The notes beneath the pieces are model-generated. The model was not told the origin of the DNA. It worked only from the letters and a program-made list of their open reading frames with translations, and made no database searches. The translations under genes were made by a program, and so were the position numbers. Shown here one piece after another: positions 19,995 through 28,023 of a stretch of 64,000 bases of DNA. Positions within the stretch are counted from its first letter, which is position 1, and the number at the start of each line of letters is the position of its first letter. Source of the DNA: an uncultured Collinsella sp. (GTDB taxonomy: Bacteria > Actinomycetota > Coriobacteriia > Coriobacteriales > Coriobacteriaceae); NCBI GenBank assembly GCA_958370785.1, contig CATXKN010000006.1, positions 62,001-126,000 on the forward strand, in the 5' to 3' direction.

Positions 19995-20870
19995 ATGGAC
20001 ATGACGGATATGACGAGGGCGGCCGTGTCGCGCCGTCACTTTTTGCAGCTGGCTGGCGCCGGCATGCTTGCGCTGACGGGGACCGCGCTTGCCGGTTGCG
20101 GCAACTCCACCAGCGGCGAGGGCTCCGACAAGGGGTCCAAGCTTGCGGCCATCAAGTCGCGTGGCCATCTGAATGCCGGCGTTAAGAAGGACGTTCCCGG
20201 CTATGGCTATTACGACACCGCCAAGGGCCGCTTTGAGGGCATGGAAGTCGATTTGTGCTACCAGATCGCCGCTGCCGTCTTTGGTGTGAGCTACAAGGAG
20301 GCCCGCGCCCAGGAGCTTGTCGAGTTTACCGACGTAACGCCCAAGACGCGCGGCCCGCTGATCGATAACGGCCAACTTGACGTGGTCGCGGCGACCTACA
20401 CCATCACCGACGAGCGCAAGAAGAGCTGGGATTTCTCGACGCCGTACCGCACCGACTACGTGGGGCTCATGGTCAAGAAGCGTTCGGGCTTTACCTCGAT
20501 TGAGGACCTGGACGGCAAGGTCATCGGCGTGAGTCAGGGTGCTACCACGCAGGGCCTGATCGAGCAGATGATCAAGGACAACGGCTTTAGCTGCAAGCCC
20601 GAGTTTAGGGCCTTTAGCGGCTACCCCATCATCAAGAGCTCGCTCGACGCCGGCAATATCGACGTCTTTGCCATGGACCGCTCCACGCTGGCCGGTTACA
20701 TGAACGAGACCGTTGAGCTGCTGCAGCCCGAAGTCAAGTTTGGCGAGCAGGGCTACGGCGTGGCGACCAAGAAGGGCTGCGACCTTTCGGCCGTGGTCGA
20801 TCAGGTGATTTGCGATCGCCTGGCCGATGGCTGGCTCGACCAAGAGGTCAAGACCTGGGGTCTTGTATAG
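19995..20870 (+). CDS. Amino-acid-binding lipoprotein of the ABC importer
   Basis: The ~291-residue protein captures the amino acid outside the membrane. Its N terminus has SRRHFLQLAGAG followed by a lipobox-like LAGC, so it looks like a Tat-exported lipoprotein with the lipid on that Cys. The SBP family 3 fold is shown by GMEVDLCYQIAAAVFG, TITDERKKSWDFSTPY and the VIGVSQGATTQGLIEQM segment. The start is uncertain: ATG codons at 19995, 20001 and 20010 are all possible and none has a strong ribosome site. It follows the ATPase by 8 bases. Confidence 0.9.
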   Translation: MDMTDMTRAAVSRRHFLQLAGAGMLALTGTALAGCGNSTSGEGSDKGSKLAAIKSRGHLNAGVKKDVPGYGYYDTAKGRFEGMEVDLCYQIAAAVFGVSYKEARAQELVEFTDVTPKTRGPLIDNGQLDVVAATYTITDERKKSWDFSTPYRTDYVGLMVKKRSGFTSIEDLDGKVIGVSQGATTQGLIEQMIKDNGFSCKPEFRAFSGYPIIKSSLDAGNIDVFAMDRSTLAGYMNETVELLQPEVKFGEQGYGVATKKGCDLSAVVDQVICDRLADGWLDQEVKTWGLV

Positions 20871-20895
20871 GCGCATCGTCCAAGGAAGGAATCAA

Positions 20896-21642
20896 ATGCT
20901 CGAAGGATTATTTGACGCCGACCGTTGGTCGACGACATTTCAAAACATGGGGCCCTTCTGGGAGGGCTTTGGCGTGACACTGCAGGTGGTCGTTGCCGGT
21001 CTGCTGCTGTCGCTGGTGCTGGGCACGCTGCTGGGCGTGTTCTCTACCACTCGCTCGCGCGTGCTGCGTGCGATCAGCCGCGTGTACGTGGAGTTTTACC
21101 AGAACACTCCGTTGCCCGTGCAGGTGCTCTTTATGTACATGGCCGGTCCGCAGTTTTTGCAGGCCATAACCGGTGCCGACCAGCCGGTGCGCATCGCGCC
21201 GTTCGTGCTGGGCTTCTTGGGCGTGGGCCTGTATCACGCGGCCTACATTTCGGAGGTCATCCGCACTGGTATCGAGGCGGTTCCGCGCGGTCAGATGGAG
21301 GCGGCCCAGAGCCAGGGCTTCACCCGTGCGCAGGCGTACTGGTACATCGTGTTGCCCCAGACATTCAAGATCATTCTGCCGCCGCTGTGTAACCAGGCGC
21401 TCAACCTGGTCAAGAACACGTCGGTGCTGGCGCTTGTGGCCGGCGGCGACCTTATGTACCGTTCCGACAACTTTGTGAGTCTGTACGGTTACCTGCAGGG
21501 ATACATCGTCTGCTGCCTTATGTACTTCATCATCTGCTTTCCGCTCGCCATGCTGGTGCAGTGGCTCGAGCGCCGCTCCAAGGAGCGTCCGCGCGGCGTG
21601 AGCCTGGCCGAGCTGGGGCTCGACAACGTAGAGGAGGCCTAG
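20896..21642 (+). CDS. Amino-acid ABC transporter permease 1
   Basis: The 248-residue permease is of the HisMQ type. It has the conserved EAA loop, visible as PRGQMEAAQSQGFTRAQAYW with IVLPQTFKIILPPL after it, and the early YVEFYQNTPLPVQVLF segment. AAGGAAGGA stands before the ATG at 20896; an open frame runs 69 bases further up but lacks a ribosome site. It probably pairs with the next permease as a heterodimer. Confidence 0.95.
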   Translation: MLEGLFDADRWSTTFQNMGPFWEGFGVTLQVVVAGLLLSLVLGTLLGVFSTTRSRVLRAISRVYVEFYQNTPLPVQVLFMYMAGPQFLQAITGADQPVRIAPFVLGFLGVGLYHAAYISEVIRTGIEAVPRGQMEAAQSQGFTRAQAYWYIVLPQTFKIILPPLCNQALNLVKNTSVLALVAGGDLMYRSDNFVSLYGYLQGYIVCCLMYFIICFPLAMLVQWLERRSKERPRGVSLAELGLDNVEEA

Positions 21643-21645
21643 CGC

Positions 21646-22284
21646 ATGGAAATCTTCAACGCGACCAACCTGCTCTACATTTGGGGCGGCTTTGTTAAGA
21701 CCATCGAGATCTCGGCGCTGTCGATCTTTTTCTCGCTCATCTTTGGCACGGTGCTGGCGCTTGTTAAAAGCTATGCGCCCCGCCCGTTCCGTATTTTGGT
21801 GAGCGCCTATATCGAGCTGTTCCGTTGCACGCCGAACCTGCTGTGGATCCTGTTTATCTACTTTACGGTGCAGGGTTTGGACATTGTGATTTCGACCATC
21901 GCCTTTACGCTGTTTACCAGCGCTGTTATGGCCGAGATTGTGCGCGGCGGCCTCAACTCGATTCCACGCGGCCAGTTTGAGGCAGCACAGAGCCAGGGCT
22001 TCGGCTTCTTTGCCACCATGCGTTACATCATTCTGCCGCAGACGTTTAAGACGATCATTCCGGCGCTGTTTAGCCAGTGCACGACCGTCATTAAGGACAG
22101 CTCGTATCTTTCGGGCATTAACGTGGCCGAGCTCATGTACACGGCAAACGTCGTGATGGCCCACGCGATCGACCTGTCGCAGGTTCTTATGCTCTACGGC
22201 CTGGTGTTTGCGATGTACTTTGTGCTCAACTTTGGTATCTCGCTGCTGGTGAGGGCATACCAACGCCGCATCGTAGCTGCATAG
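21646..22284 (+). CDS. Amino-acid ABC transporter permease 2
   Basis: The 212-residue permease has the same EAA loop (PRGQFEAAQSQGFGFFATMR then IILPQTFKTIIPAL) and the AYIELFRCTPNLLWILF entry segment. It starts three bases after the first permease stops, so the two are translated together and probably assemble 1:1 with two copies of the ATPase. Confidence 0.95.
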   Translation: MEIFNATNLLYIWGGFVKTIEISALSIFFSLIFGTVLALVKSYAPRPFRILVSAYIELFRCTPNLLWILFIYFTVQGLDIVISTIAFTLFTSAVMAEIVRGGLNSIPRGQFEAAQSQGFGFFATMRYIILPQTFKTIIPALFSQCTTVIKDSSYLSGINVAELMYTANVVMAHAIDLSQVLMLYGLVFAMYFVLNFGISLLVRAYQRRIVAA

Positions 22285-22290
22285 TCCTGC

Positions 22291-22383
22291 TTCCCCAAGC
22301 ACGGCACCTTGCCCCTCAATCGTCGCTTGCGTACATTTAGTACGCGGCGCTCCTCTTTCGGGGCAATCTGCCGCACTTGGGAA
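22291..22383. repeat. Imperfect long hairpin after the ABC operon
   Basis: TTCCCCAAGCACGGCACCTT (from 22291) pairs with GGGGCAATCTGCCGCACTTG (from 22360) with a few mismatches. The inside has its own stem around GCGTAC and GTACGC. It begins 6 bases after the permease stop; no long T run is present. Confidence 0.6.
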
Positions 22384-22455
22384 ACCGGGACGGTCGTAAG
22401 TGACAAAATGGGAATCAGGAATCGCCTCTTTCTCATTTGTTAGAAAGGAATCGCG

Positions 22456-23079
22456 ATGAGCGATCTGGAGAATAAGAAGAATCCTGTGGTCATTACCATC
22501 GCGCGCGACTTTGGCGCCGAGGGCCACGAGATTGGTCGCATGCTTGCCGACGAGTTGGGGATTCCGCTGTACGATAACGAGCTGCTGGTACGTGCTTCGC
22601 TGCGCACAGGCGAGTCGCTCGACAAGATGGCCGCTTACGACGAGCGCCTGGCCGTGGAGAACATGGCGTTTCTGCCCGACCGCTACGATGCCCGTTCGTA
22701 CTCGGACAAGTTATTCCAAAAGATGAGCCAGGTGATTTTGGATCTGGGCGAGACCGAGAGCTGCATTATCGAAGGCCGCCTGTCCGATTACCTGCTTCGC
22801 AACAACCCCAACCACATTGCCGTGTTGGTGACCGCTCCCTTTGAGGACCGCGTCGAGATCGTGCGCAAGAAGCGTGGCCTCAACAAAAAGAAGGGCGCCA
22901 AGCTAGTTAAACAGCAGCAGAAGGCGCGCGAGGCATTCTACAAGCGCTACAGCGCCGGCAAGTGGAAGATGACGAGCGGCAAGGACATCGTCGTCAACCG
23001 CGCCAAGCTGGGCCGCGAGGGCTGCAAGGACGTCATCGCCGCAGCCTACCGCTACAAAGTAGCTCAGCTCGAAGGCTAA
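22456..23079 (+). CDS. Cytidylate-kinase-like family protein
   Basis: The 207-residue cytosolic protein matches the cytidylate-kinase-like family 2. It has the VITIARDFGAEGHEIGRMLA nucleotide-binding start (a P-loop variant), ELGIPLYDNELL, CIIEGRLSDYLL and a basic NKKKGAKLVKQQQKAREAFY lid region. Substrates of this family are unknown; true CMP kinase activity should not be assumed. A ribosome site (AGAAAGGA) precedes the ATG. A REP-like hairpin with a T-rich tail follows the stop and probably acts as its terminator. Confidence 0.85.
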   Translation: MSDLENKKNPVVITIARDFGAEGHEIGRMLADELGIPLYDNELLVRASLRTGESLDKMAAYDERLAVENMAFLPDRYDARSYSDKLFQKMSQVILDLGETESCIIEGRLSDYLLRNNPNHIAVLVTAPFEDRVEIVRKKRGLNKKKGAKLVKQQQKAREAFYKRYSAGKWKMTSGKDIVVNRAKLGREGCKDVIAAAYRYKVAQLEG

Positions 23080-23085
23080 CCGACC

Positions 23086-23130
23086 AAAACCACCACAAGG
23101 GGACAGCACCTTTGTGGTGGTTTTTGTTTT
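23086..23130 (+). terminator. REP-like ACCACCAC hairpin acting as terminator
   Basis: AAAACCACCACAA and TTGTGGTGGTTTT pair around GGGGACAGCACCT, and TTTTTGTTTT follows. It is one of five copies of this family in the window (others near 24510, 26118, 30208 and 37243). Confidence 0.75.
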
Positions 23131-23168
23131 AGGTAGAGAAAGTCAACTGGTTCTGCCGGGGCCGATCA

Positions 23169-23213
23169 CTCAAAGAACTCAAGGATGCTCAAAAAACTCA
23201 AAGATACTCAAAT
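23169..23213 (+). promoter_or_regulatory. Five phased CTCAA iterons upstream of the AAA ATPase gene
   Basis: CTCAA occurs at 23169, 23178, 23188, 23197 and 23207, with 9, 10, 9 and 10 base steps, each followed by an A/G-rich triplet. The array is AT-rich relative to its surroundings and ends about 55 bases before the ATG, next to AT-rich promoter-like sequence. It looks like a cooperative binding site for a protein lying along one DNA face. Confidence 0.6.
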
Positions 23214-23266
23214 AAATTATAGATAGTAGGGGCATAATTAAGTTATATGAGTTAAAGGGAGGCTTT

Positions 23267-24382
23267 ATGGCGGCACCGACGGCGTACAGGCAGGCAAATC
23301 CATTCACGCCGATGTTCGGACGTGTACCGGCGTATATGGCCGGCCGTGAGCAAATCATCGATGATATGGTGCTGGCGTTTGAAAATGACGACTCCGATCC
23401 CAATCTTTGCTCGGTTTTCTATGGTGCGCGTGGTACAGGTAAAACGGCGCTTTTGGCATATCTGTCGTACCGCGCCCAGCAAGAGGGCTGGATTACAGCG
23501 AATGTGACGGCCTCGGAGGGGATGCTCGAAGACATTTTGCAGCGCCTCAACGAATCAGCCGCCCATCTGATCGAAAAGCCCGCTTCTAGGCGTGTGAACA
23601 GTGTCGGCATTGCCCCCGTAGGAAGCATGAGCTGGGAAAACATCGATGTTGAATTTGAGGGCGCTAACTGGCGTACTAAGATGAACGCTTTGTTTGCTCA
23701 GCTTGAAGCGACTGACACCGGGGTGCTTATCGCCGTTGACGAAGTGGATGCATCGTTTGCGCAAATGACGGAGCTTGTTACTACCTACCAGCACTTTGTA
23801 AGCGAGAATAAAAAGGTAGCTTTGCTTATGGCGGGGCTGCCGTTTCGCGTGCTGGCGCTGCTGACGGGGAAATCGACATCGTTTCTTCGTCGCGCGGCTC
23901 AACATTCGCTGGGATCAATTTCACCGACTGAGGTAAAAGAAGCGTTTCGACTAACGATTGAGGACGGCGGCAAGACGATTTCTGATGAGGCGATCGACCT
24001 CGCTGCCAAGGCGATCGATGGTTTTCCATTTATGTTCCAGTTGGTGGGGTATCGGGCATGGAATGCTTCGCGCCAAGCCTCCGAGGTTTCTATTGAGGAT
24101 GTCGAACGAGGCGCGAAACTTGCGCAAGAGGAGCTGGAATCGCGAGTTTTCGCTTCAACAGCGGCGGAACTTTCACGAGGGGACCTTGAATTTCTTCGTG
24201 CAATGAATCCGGTTGGGACGACGACCAGGCAAGAGCTGGCAGCGAGGCTTAAGAAGAGTTCCGGTTCGATTTCAACGTATAAAAAGCGTCTGGTAGAGGC
24301 TGGGGTAATTGAAGAGCCTCTACAAGGACGTTTTGAGTTTGCATTGCCAGGCTTCGGCCGATATGTCGCATCGCTTTACTAG
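23267..24382 (+). CDS. AAA-type ATPase with C-terminal winged helix
   Basis: The 371-residue protein is an archaeal-ATPase/Orc1-like single-gene AAA protein. It has an NPFTPMFGRVP...AGRE start, Walker A GARGTGKT near residue 51, Walker B GVLIAVDEVD near 156, sensor-like VALLMAGLPFR, and a C-terminal winged-helix part with GTTTRQELAARLKKSSGSIS. Such proteins bind DNA or partner proteins; the exact job is unknown. Base composition is lower in GC than the neighbours and the gene is flanked by repeats on both sides, which fits acquired DNA. GGGAGG precedes the ATG. The upstream iterons suggest self-control. Confidence 0.8.
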   Translation: MAAPTAYRQANPFTPMFGRVPAYMAGREQIIDDMVLAFENDDSDPNLCSVFYGARGTGKTALLAYLSYRAQQEGWITANVTASEGMLEDILQRLNESAAHLIEKPASRRVNSVGIAPVGSMSWENIDVEFEGANWRTKMNALFAQLEATDTGVLIAVDEVDASFAQMTELVTTYQHFVSENKKVALLMAGLPFRVLALLTGKSTSFLRRAAQHSLGSISPTEVKEAFRLTIEDGGKTISDEAIDLAAKAIDGFPFMFQLVGYRAWNASRQASEVSIEDVERGAKLAQEELESRVFASTAAELSRGDLEFLRAMNPVGTTTRQELAARLKKSSGSISTYKKRLVEAGVIEEPLQGRFEFALPGFGRYVASLY

Positions 24383-24423
24383 AGGGTCGTTGCTGCGAAG
24401 GATCGCTTCGTGTCCCTTTACTG

Positions 24424-24479
24424 TCTCGATCTGTAACAATAAGCCTGCTTTTAGGAGCCTATCTGTTACAGACTGAGAC
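24424..24479. repeat. Alternating 15-mer unit, locus A (1 unit)
   Basis: TCTCGATCTGTAACA (24424-24438) and TGTTACAGACTGAGA (24464-24478) are inverted around a 25-base loop. This is the only single-unit locus of the family seen at 30.1, 37.0, 53.1 and 61.3 kb. It lies 42 bases after the ATPase stop and 31 bases before an ACCACC hairpin. Confidence 0.75.
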
Positions 24480-24509
24480 AAACTGGCAGAGTGGCCTTCT
24501 GCTCCGCTC

Positions 24510-24550
24510 AAACCACCGCAAAGGGGGCCTTTGTGGTGGTTTTTGTTTTA
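24510..24550. terminator. REP-like ACCACC hairpin between convergent genes
   Basis: AAACCACCGCAAAG pairs with CTTTGTGGTGGTTT around GGGGC, followed by TTTTGTTTT. It stands between the converging AAA ATPase and LuxR genes and overlaps the last codon of the latter. Confidence 0.65.
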
Positions 24551-25951
24551 GGCCGAGGGGAAGGCCTTGGTGAGACCGGCGCGCGTCTGCGTGTCGGTCT
24601 TTTGGTAGATAGAGCTCAGGTGGCGCTGCACCATGCGCATCGAGATGCCGAGCTCCTCGGCAATCTGCTTGAGCGGGCGCTCGTCTTGGGTTACAGCTAT
24701 GAGCACGTCGACTTCGCGCGGGGTGAGAGCGTGGTTGGCGATGAAGGCCTGGCGTTGCTCTTCGATGGTGGGGGCGGCGAGTGCTTTCTCGGCTCGTTGC
24801 TGGTGTTCGCGCTCCTGCTCGGTTTGGGGCAGGCGGAACAGGCCGGCTGCCACGAATGCCGCGCAGGCGGCGACGAGCAAAACGAGCGCGCCGATCATAA
24901 TGAGGGCAACGTTGCCCGAGGTCACAAGGGCAAGCGAGACGCCCGACGTGGTGAACGCGCACACGTTATTGGCCGCACGGCCCATGCCAGCCCAGAAGGC
25001 GGGCACGTGCATGCGTGGTGCCAGCTGTGTAAAGGTGGCGGTAAAGAACGTGACAAAAAAGCCCGAACTCAGATAAAAGACGACAAGGCCCAGGTTGGGA
25101 TCGGCGCCGGCCTCCACGGCCAGGATGGAAATGGTCGAGAGCACGGCGATGCCGAGCATGACAAGTCCCATGTAGCGGCGCTCGGCAAGGTCAAAGATAA
25201 GACCGGCGGCAAGGCCGCTTGCCGCCAAAAAGAGGCGCGGCCAGGTTTGCACGGCAATGGTGCCGTGGGCGTTGGAGAGTGTGACCACGTTGTCGAGGGT
25301 CGAGAACAAGCAGGCGAGAATCATGACGAGCGCGATGCTCCAGCATGCCTGTTTGGCGAGGGCATGAGAGGGCTCAATAAAGGGATTGATGGCGGAGTTG
25401 GAGCTCTCGGCGGCCTTTTGGGGAACGACGCTGAGGGCGGAGATGGCGATAGTCGCTGCGCCAAGGACGATGAGCTCTGCGATACCGCCGCAATTGAGCA
25501 GGTTGATGGCGAACTGTATCAGGATGCCCGCGGCATAGGCCGCTCCTGCGCCAGTGGCGAGCTTGGGATCATCCTGGAATGCCAACGAAAAGGCGTGGTG
25601 CGCTGCGGCACCCAACAGGCCGAGTCCAAAGAACCCCACGCAGCCCAGAATTTCGAGCACAAGCGGGGCCGTAGGGAACTGAATTTGGGTCAGGCCCACG
25701 ATGACGATAGGGACGGCGGCGTTGACGGCTGCCAGCGAGTGGCCTTTGCGCTGTGCGAGCCCGAGCAGCGGCGCATATCCGATAAAGCCGATCACGCTGG
25801 CGCCGAGGATGAAGCCCTGCGCAATCACAACACGCTCGGCACCGGTGAGCAGCCCGACATTAATGTCGAATCGAAACTCGGCGGCAAGAAAGACAAAGGT
25901 AAAGAGCGCAAGTGCCAAAAGCGCGTTGATTTTAGGCTTACTCAGATTCAA
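24548..25951 (-). CDS. LuxR-family regulator with 12-helix membrane domain
   Basis: The 467-residue protein has an N-terminal membrane domain of about 12 helices (residues ~8-385) resembling a major-facilitator fold, then a C-terminal LuxR helix-turn-helix (about 405-467) with HALTPREVDVLIAVTQ and QIAEELGISMRMVQRHLSSI. This architecture is common in Coriobacteriia and implies a membrane sensor that binds DNA from the membrane. The signal is unknown. It diverges from the first surface-protein gene, with 228 bases between them that hold the palindrome at 26056-26081, so regulation of that locus is a reasonable inference. Confidence 0.88.
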   Translation of the reverse strand: MNLSKPKINALLALALFTFVFLAAEFRFDINVGLLTGAERVVIAQGFILGASVIGFIGYAPLLGLAQRKGHSLAAVNAAVPIVIVGLTQIQFPTAPLVLEILGCVGFFGLGLLGAAAHHAFSLAFQDDPKLATGAGAAYAAGILIQFAINLLNCGGIAELIVLGAATIAISALSVVPQKAAESSNSAINPFIEPSHALAKQACWSIALVMILACLFSTLDNVVTLSNAHGTIAVQTWPRLFLAASGLAAGLIFDLAERRYMGLVMLGIAVLSTISILAVEAGADPNLGLVVFYLSSGFFVTFFTATFTQLAPRMHVPAFWAGMGRAANNVCAFTTSGVSLALVTSGNVALIMIGALVLLVAACAAFVAAGLFRLPQTEQEREHQQRAEKALAAPTIEEQRQAFIANHALTPREVDVLIAVTQDERPLKQIAEELGISMRMVQRHLSSIYQKTDTQTRAGLTKAFPSA

Positions 25952-26040
25952 GGGCAGTCCTTTGGGTGGACGGAATAGTCGTGTTCTCGATTGTAGCGTC
26001 CCTGGGACGCGTGTGACGACAACGAAATCATATTGAATTA

Positions 26041-26081
26041 AACCGCAGGTAGAGACCTAGGTTCGCATCTGCGAACCTAGG
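26041..26081. promoter_or_regulatory. CGCAGGTAG module plus palindrome, copy 1
   Basis: CCGCAGGTAGAGA is followed by the perfect palindrome CCTAGGTTCGCA-TC-TGCGAACCTAGG (26056-26081). It is 98 bases upstream of the first surface-protein ATG and 90 bases upstream of the divergent LuxR ATG. Related modules precede the other two surface genes. Confidence 0.65.
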
Positions 26082-26117
26082 CATACGGAGTCATTTGGCA
26101 CATCTTGGTGGTACAGG

Positions 26118-26152
26118 ACCACCACGAAGGGGACAGGCACCTTTGTGATGGT
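26118..26152. repeat. REP-like ACCACCAC hairpin
   Basis: ACCACCACGAAGG and CCTTTGTGATGGT pair around GGACAGGCA with one mismatch. It lies just before the first surface gene, not after a gene, so here it would be in the 5' leader. Confidence 0.6.
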
Positions 26153-26179
26153 ATGGTCCATCGACCGAGGGAGGCACCT

Positions 26180-27826
26180 ATGAACGGAAGTCATTTTGCC
26201 AAGCAAACGCAGCGCGAGCGCACTTGCTCGCTGGTTCACGGTTCGTGGAAACGGGCGGGTGCCAGGCTGGCGTGCGTCGGAGCGTGTGCGCTCATGGTCG
26301 GTCAGCTGCTGCTGCCAAGCGTTGCCTTGGCAGCAGATTGGATCAACGTGGGTGGCACGCAGTACAACGGGGGTGTTGCCGTCGGCGACGAGGCGGGCAC
26401 GTGGTCCTGGAACGGCGCCGACGACATGCAGCTCAATGGCTATAACGGCGGCGGCATCAGCGCCGAGGGCAACCTCAACATCGGTGTGACCAACACCAAC
26501 ACCGTTACGGCCGATGCCGGTCAGAGCGCCATCGAGGTCTCAGGCGGCAACCTTTCCATCACGGGCGACGGCACACTCAATGCGACGGGCCAGACCGATG
26601 TCATCACGGCCGCAGGTAACGGTATTACCGGTGGCGACGTCACCGTCGACGGGGCCACGGTCAACGTGACGGCGACGGGTACGGATGCAAATGGCGAGGA
26701 GTGCGAGAACGCCGAGGCCATAACTACGTTTGGCGGAGACGTGACCATTAAAAACGGTGCGACTGTCGATGTGAAGGCAGGGCGCGCGGCGGGGTCCGGT
26801 GACGGGTATTACGGTTACGTGACGGGCATCTATGCCACTAACGGTGCACCTGGGGAAGACGGCGAGTTTGCATGGGAACATGACGGGCAGAGCAACAAAG
26901 GCGGCCGCGTATCGATCGGCTCCGGCTCAACGGTGACGGTCAAGGCCGAATCCACTCTGGAGTCTCAGGGAATTGTGTCCCGTGTCAACAACGGCGCAGC
27001 GCGTGTCGAAATTGCAGGCGATTCGCTCGTGACCGCAATTGCCGATGCTTCGAATGGTATGTGGGGTGCCGTGGGTATCGAGGCGGCCGGAATGGGCAAC
27101 GATGCCACTGCCGATATCATCATCGATGGAAAGAACACGTTTGTGACTGCGATTGCCAGCGCCTCGAAAGATCGGTATTCCAAGGACACGTATGGTCTGC
27201 ATACCAGCTCGGGGAGTGCGGTCGAGGGCGGAAGCATCCAAATTAAAAACGGCTCCGTTGTTGCCGAGGGCAACGATGGGGCAATCGTCGCTGACAACTA
27301 CACGACCGCCAACGGTCCTGCCGGCATGATTGTTATCGGCGAGGGCGGGAAGGTCGTGCTTCCTGTCAATGGCGTGGTGCGCGACTACCAAAAATTGGGT
27401 GCCCGCCCCATGGCGCTGGGCAACCGATTTGAATATGCTGATTTTTGGGGACAGACGATTGGTGAGCCCGGCGAAGGCGTTTTGAGGGCCGATCGCGATG
27501 CGGACAAGATCGCCAAGGTCGCGCATATCGCATTCGACGGAGGTGCTATGCCTACTCCCGATCCGGCACCGACTCCTAAGCCGCAGCCGGGTGGCGAAGG
27601 CTCGACGGGCACGACGGGGGCGCCGAGCCGAGCTTCGGCACAGACCGGTTCGGCCGTGAATGTAAAGCTCGCTGCCGCCAAGGCATCCGTCACGGCTTCG
27701 AAGACGACGACTTCCGCTCTTGCGGCCACGGGCGATAGCGCCGCGTTGACCGTTGCCGCCATGGGCATTGCCGGCGCGACAGTTGCAGCCGCCGGCATCG
27801 CCGCCGCGCGTCGTCGCGAGGAATAG
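26180..27826 (+). CDS. Sortase-anchored surface protein 1, beta-helix-like
   Basis: The 548-residue exported protein has a long signal peptide (about residues 1-50) with a basic start and MVGQLLLPSVALA cleavage region. The body (about 55-440) is rich in G, N, T and V with repeating short strands (for example GGDVTVDGATVNVTATGTDA), which fits a carbohydrate-binding-like or parallel beta-helix fold. A PTPDPAPTPKPQPGG wall-spanning stretch follows. The sorting signal is LAATGD near residue 514, then a hydrophobic helix and RRREE. GGGAGG sets the ATG at 26180. It is a paralogue of the next gene in its signal peptide and C terminus. Confidence 0.8.
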   Translation: MNGSHFAKQTQRERTCSLVHGSWKRAGARLACVGACALMVGQLLLPSVALAADWINVGGTQYNGGVAVGDEAGTWSWNGADDMQLNGYNGGGISAEGNLNIGVTNTNTVTADAGQSAIEVSGGNLSITGDGTLNATGQTDVITAAGNGITGGDVTVDGATVNVTATGTDANGEECENAEAITTFGGDVTIKNGATVDVKAGRAAGSGDGYYGYVTGIYATNGAPGEDGEFAWEHDGQSNKGGRVSIGSGSTVTVKAESTLESQGIVSRVNNGAARVEIAGDSLVTAIADASNGMWGAVGIEAAGMGNDATADIIIDGKNTFVTAIASASKDRYSKDTYGLHTSSGSAVEGGSIQIKNGSVVAEGNDGAIVADNYTTANGPAGMIVIGEGGKVVLPVNGVVRDYQKLGARPMALGNRFEYADFWGQTIGEPGEGVLRADRDADKIAKVAHIAFDGGAMPTPDPAPTPKPQPGGEGSTGTTGAPSRASAQTGSAVNVKLAAAKASVTASKTTTSALAATGDSAALTVAAMGIAGATVAAAGIAAARRREE

Positions 27827-27922
27827 CAATTTTGCCTAGGGCATGCAGGGCATAAAACCTCGGTGCGCTTGATTGAGCCGCCGCGCAGGGATTTGCGTCC
27901 CCGCGTGGCGGCTTTTGCGTTT

Positions 27923-27962
27923 GCGCAGGTAGGGACGCGGGTTCGCATGTACGAACCTAGGC
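27923..27962. promoter_or_regulatory. CGCAGGTAG module plus palindrome, copy 2
   Basis: GCGCAGGTAGGGACGC is followed by GGGTTCG-CATGTA-CGAACCT. It ends about 62 bases before the ATG of the second surface gene. The TTCG and CGAACCTAG half-sites match those of copy 1. Confidence 0.6.
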
Positions 27963-28023
27963 GTGGCACCCGGTTTGCCGCACTGTGATGTCATTGAAAC
28001 AATCCTCGATTAAGGAGGACGAC

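Noticed and set aside
24491..25978. Plus-strand frame of 495 codons opposite the LuxR regulator
   Set aside because: The minus strand encodes a clear membrane domain and LuxR helix-turn-helix; the plus frame is Gly/Glu/Lys-rich with no domain.
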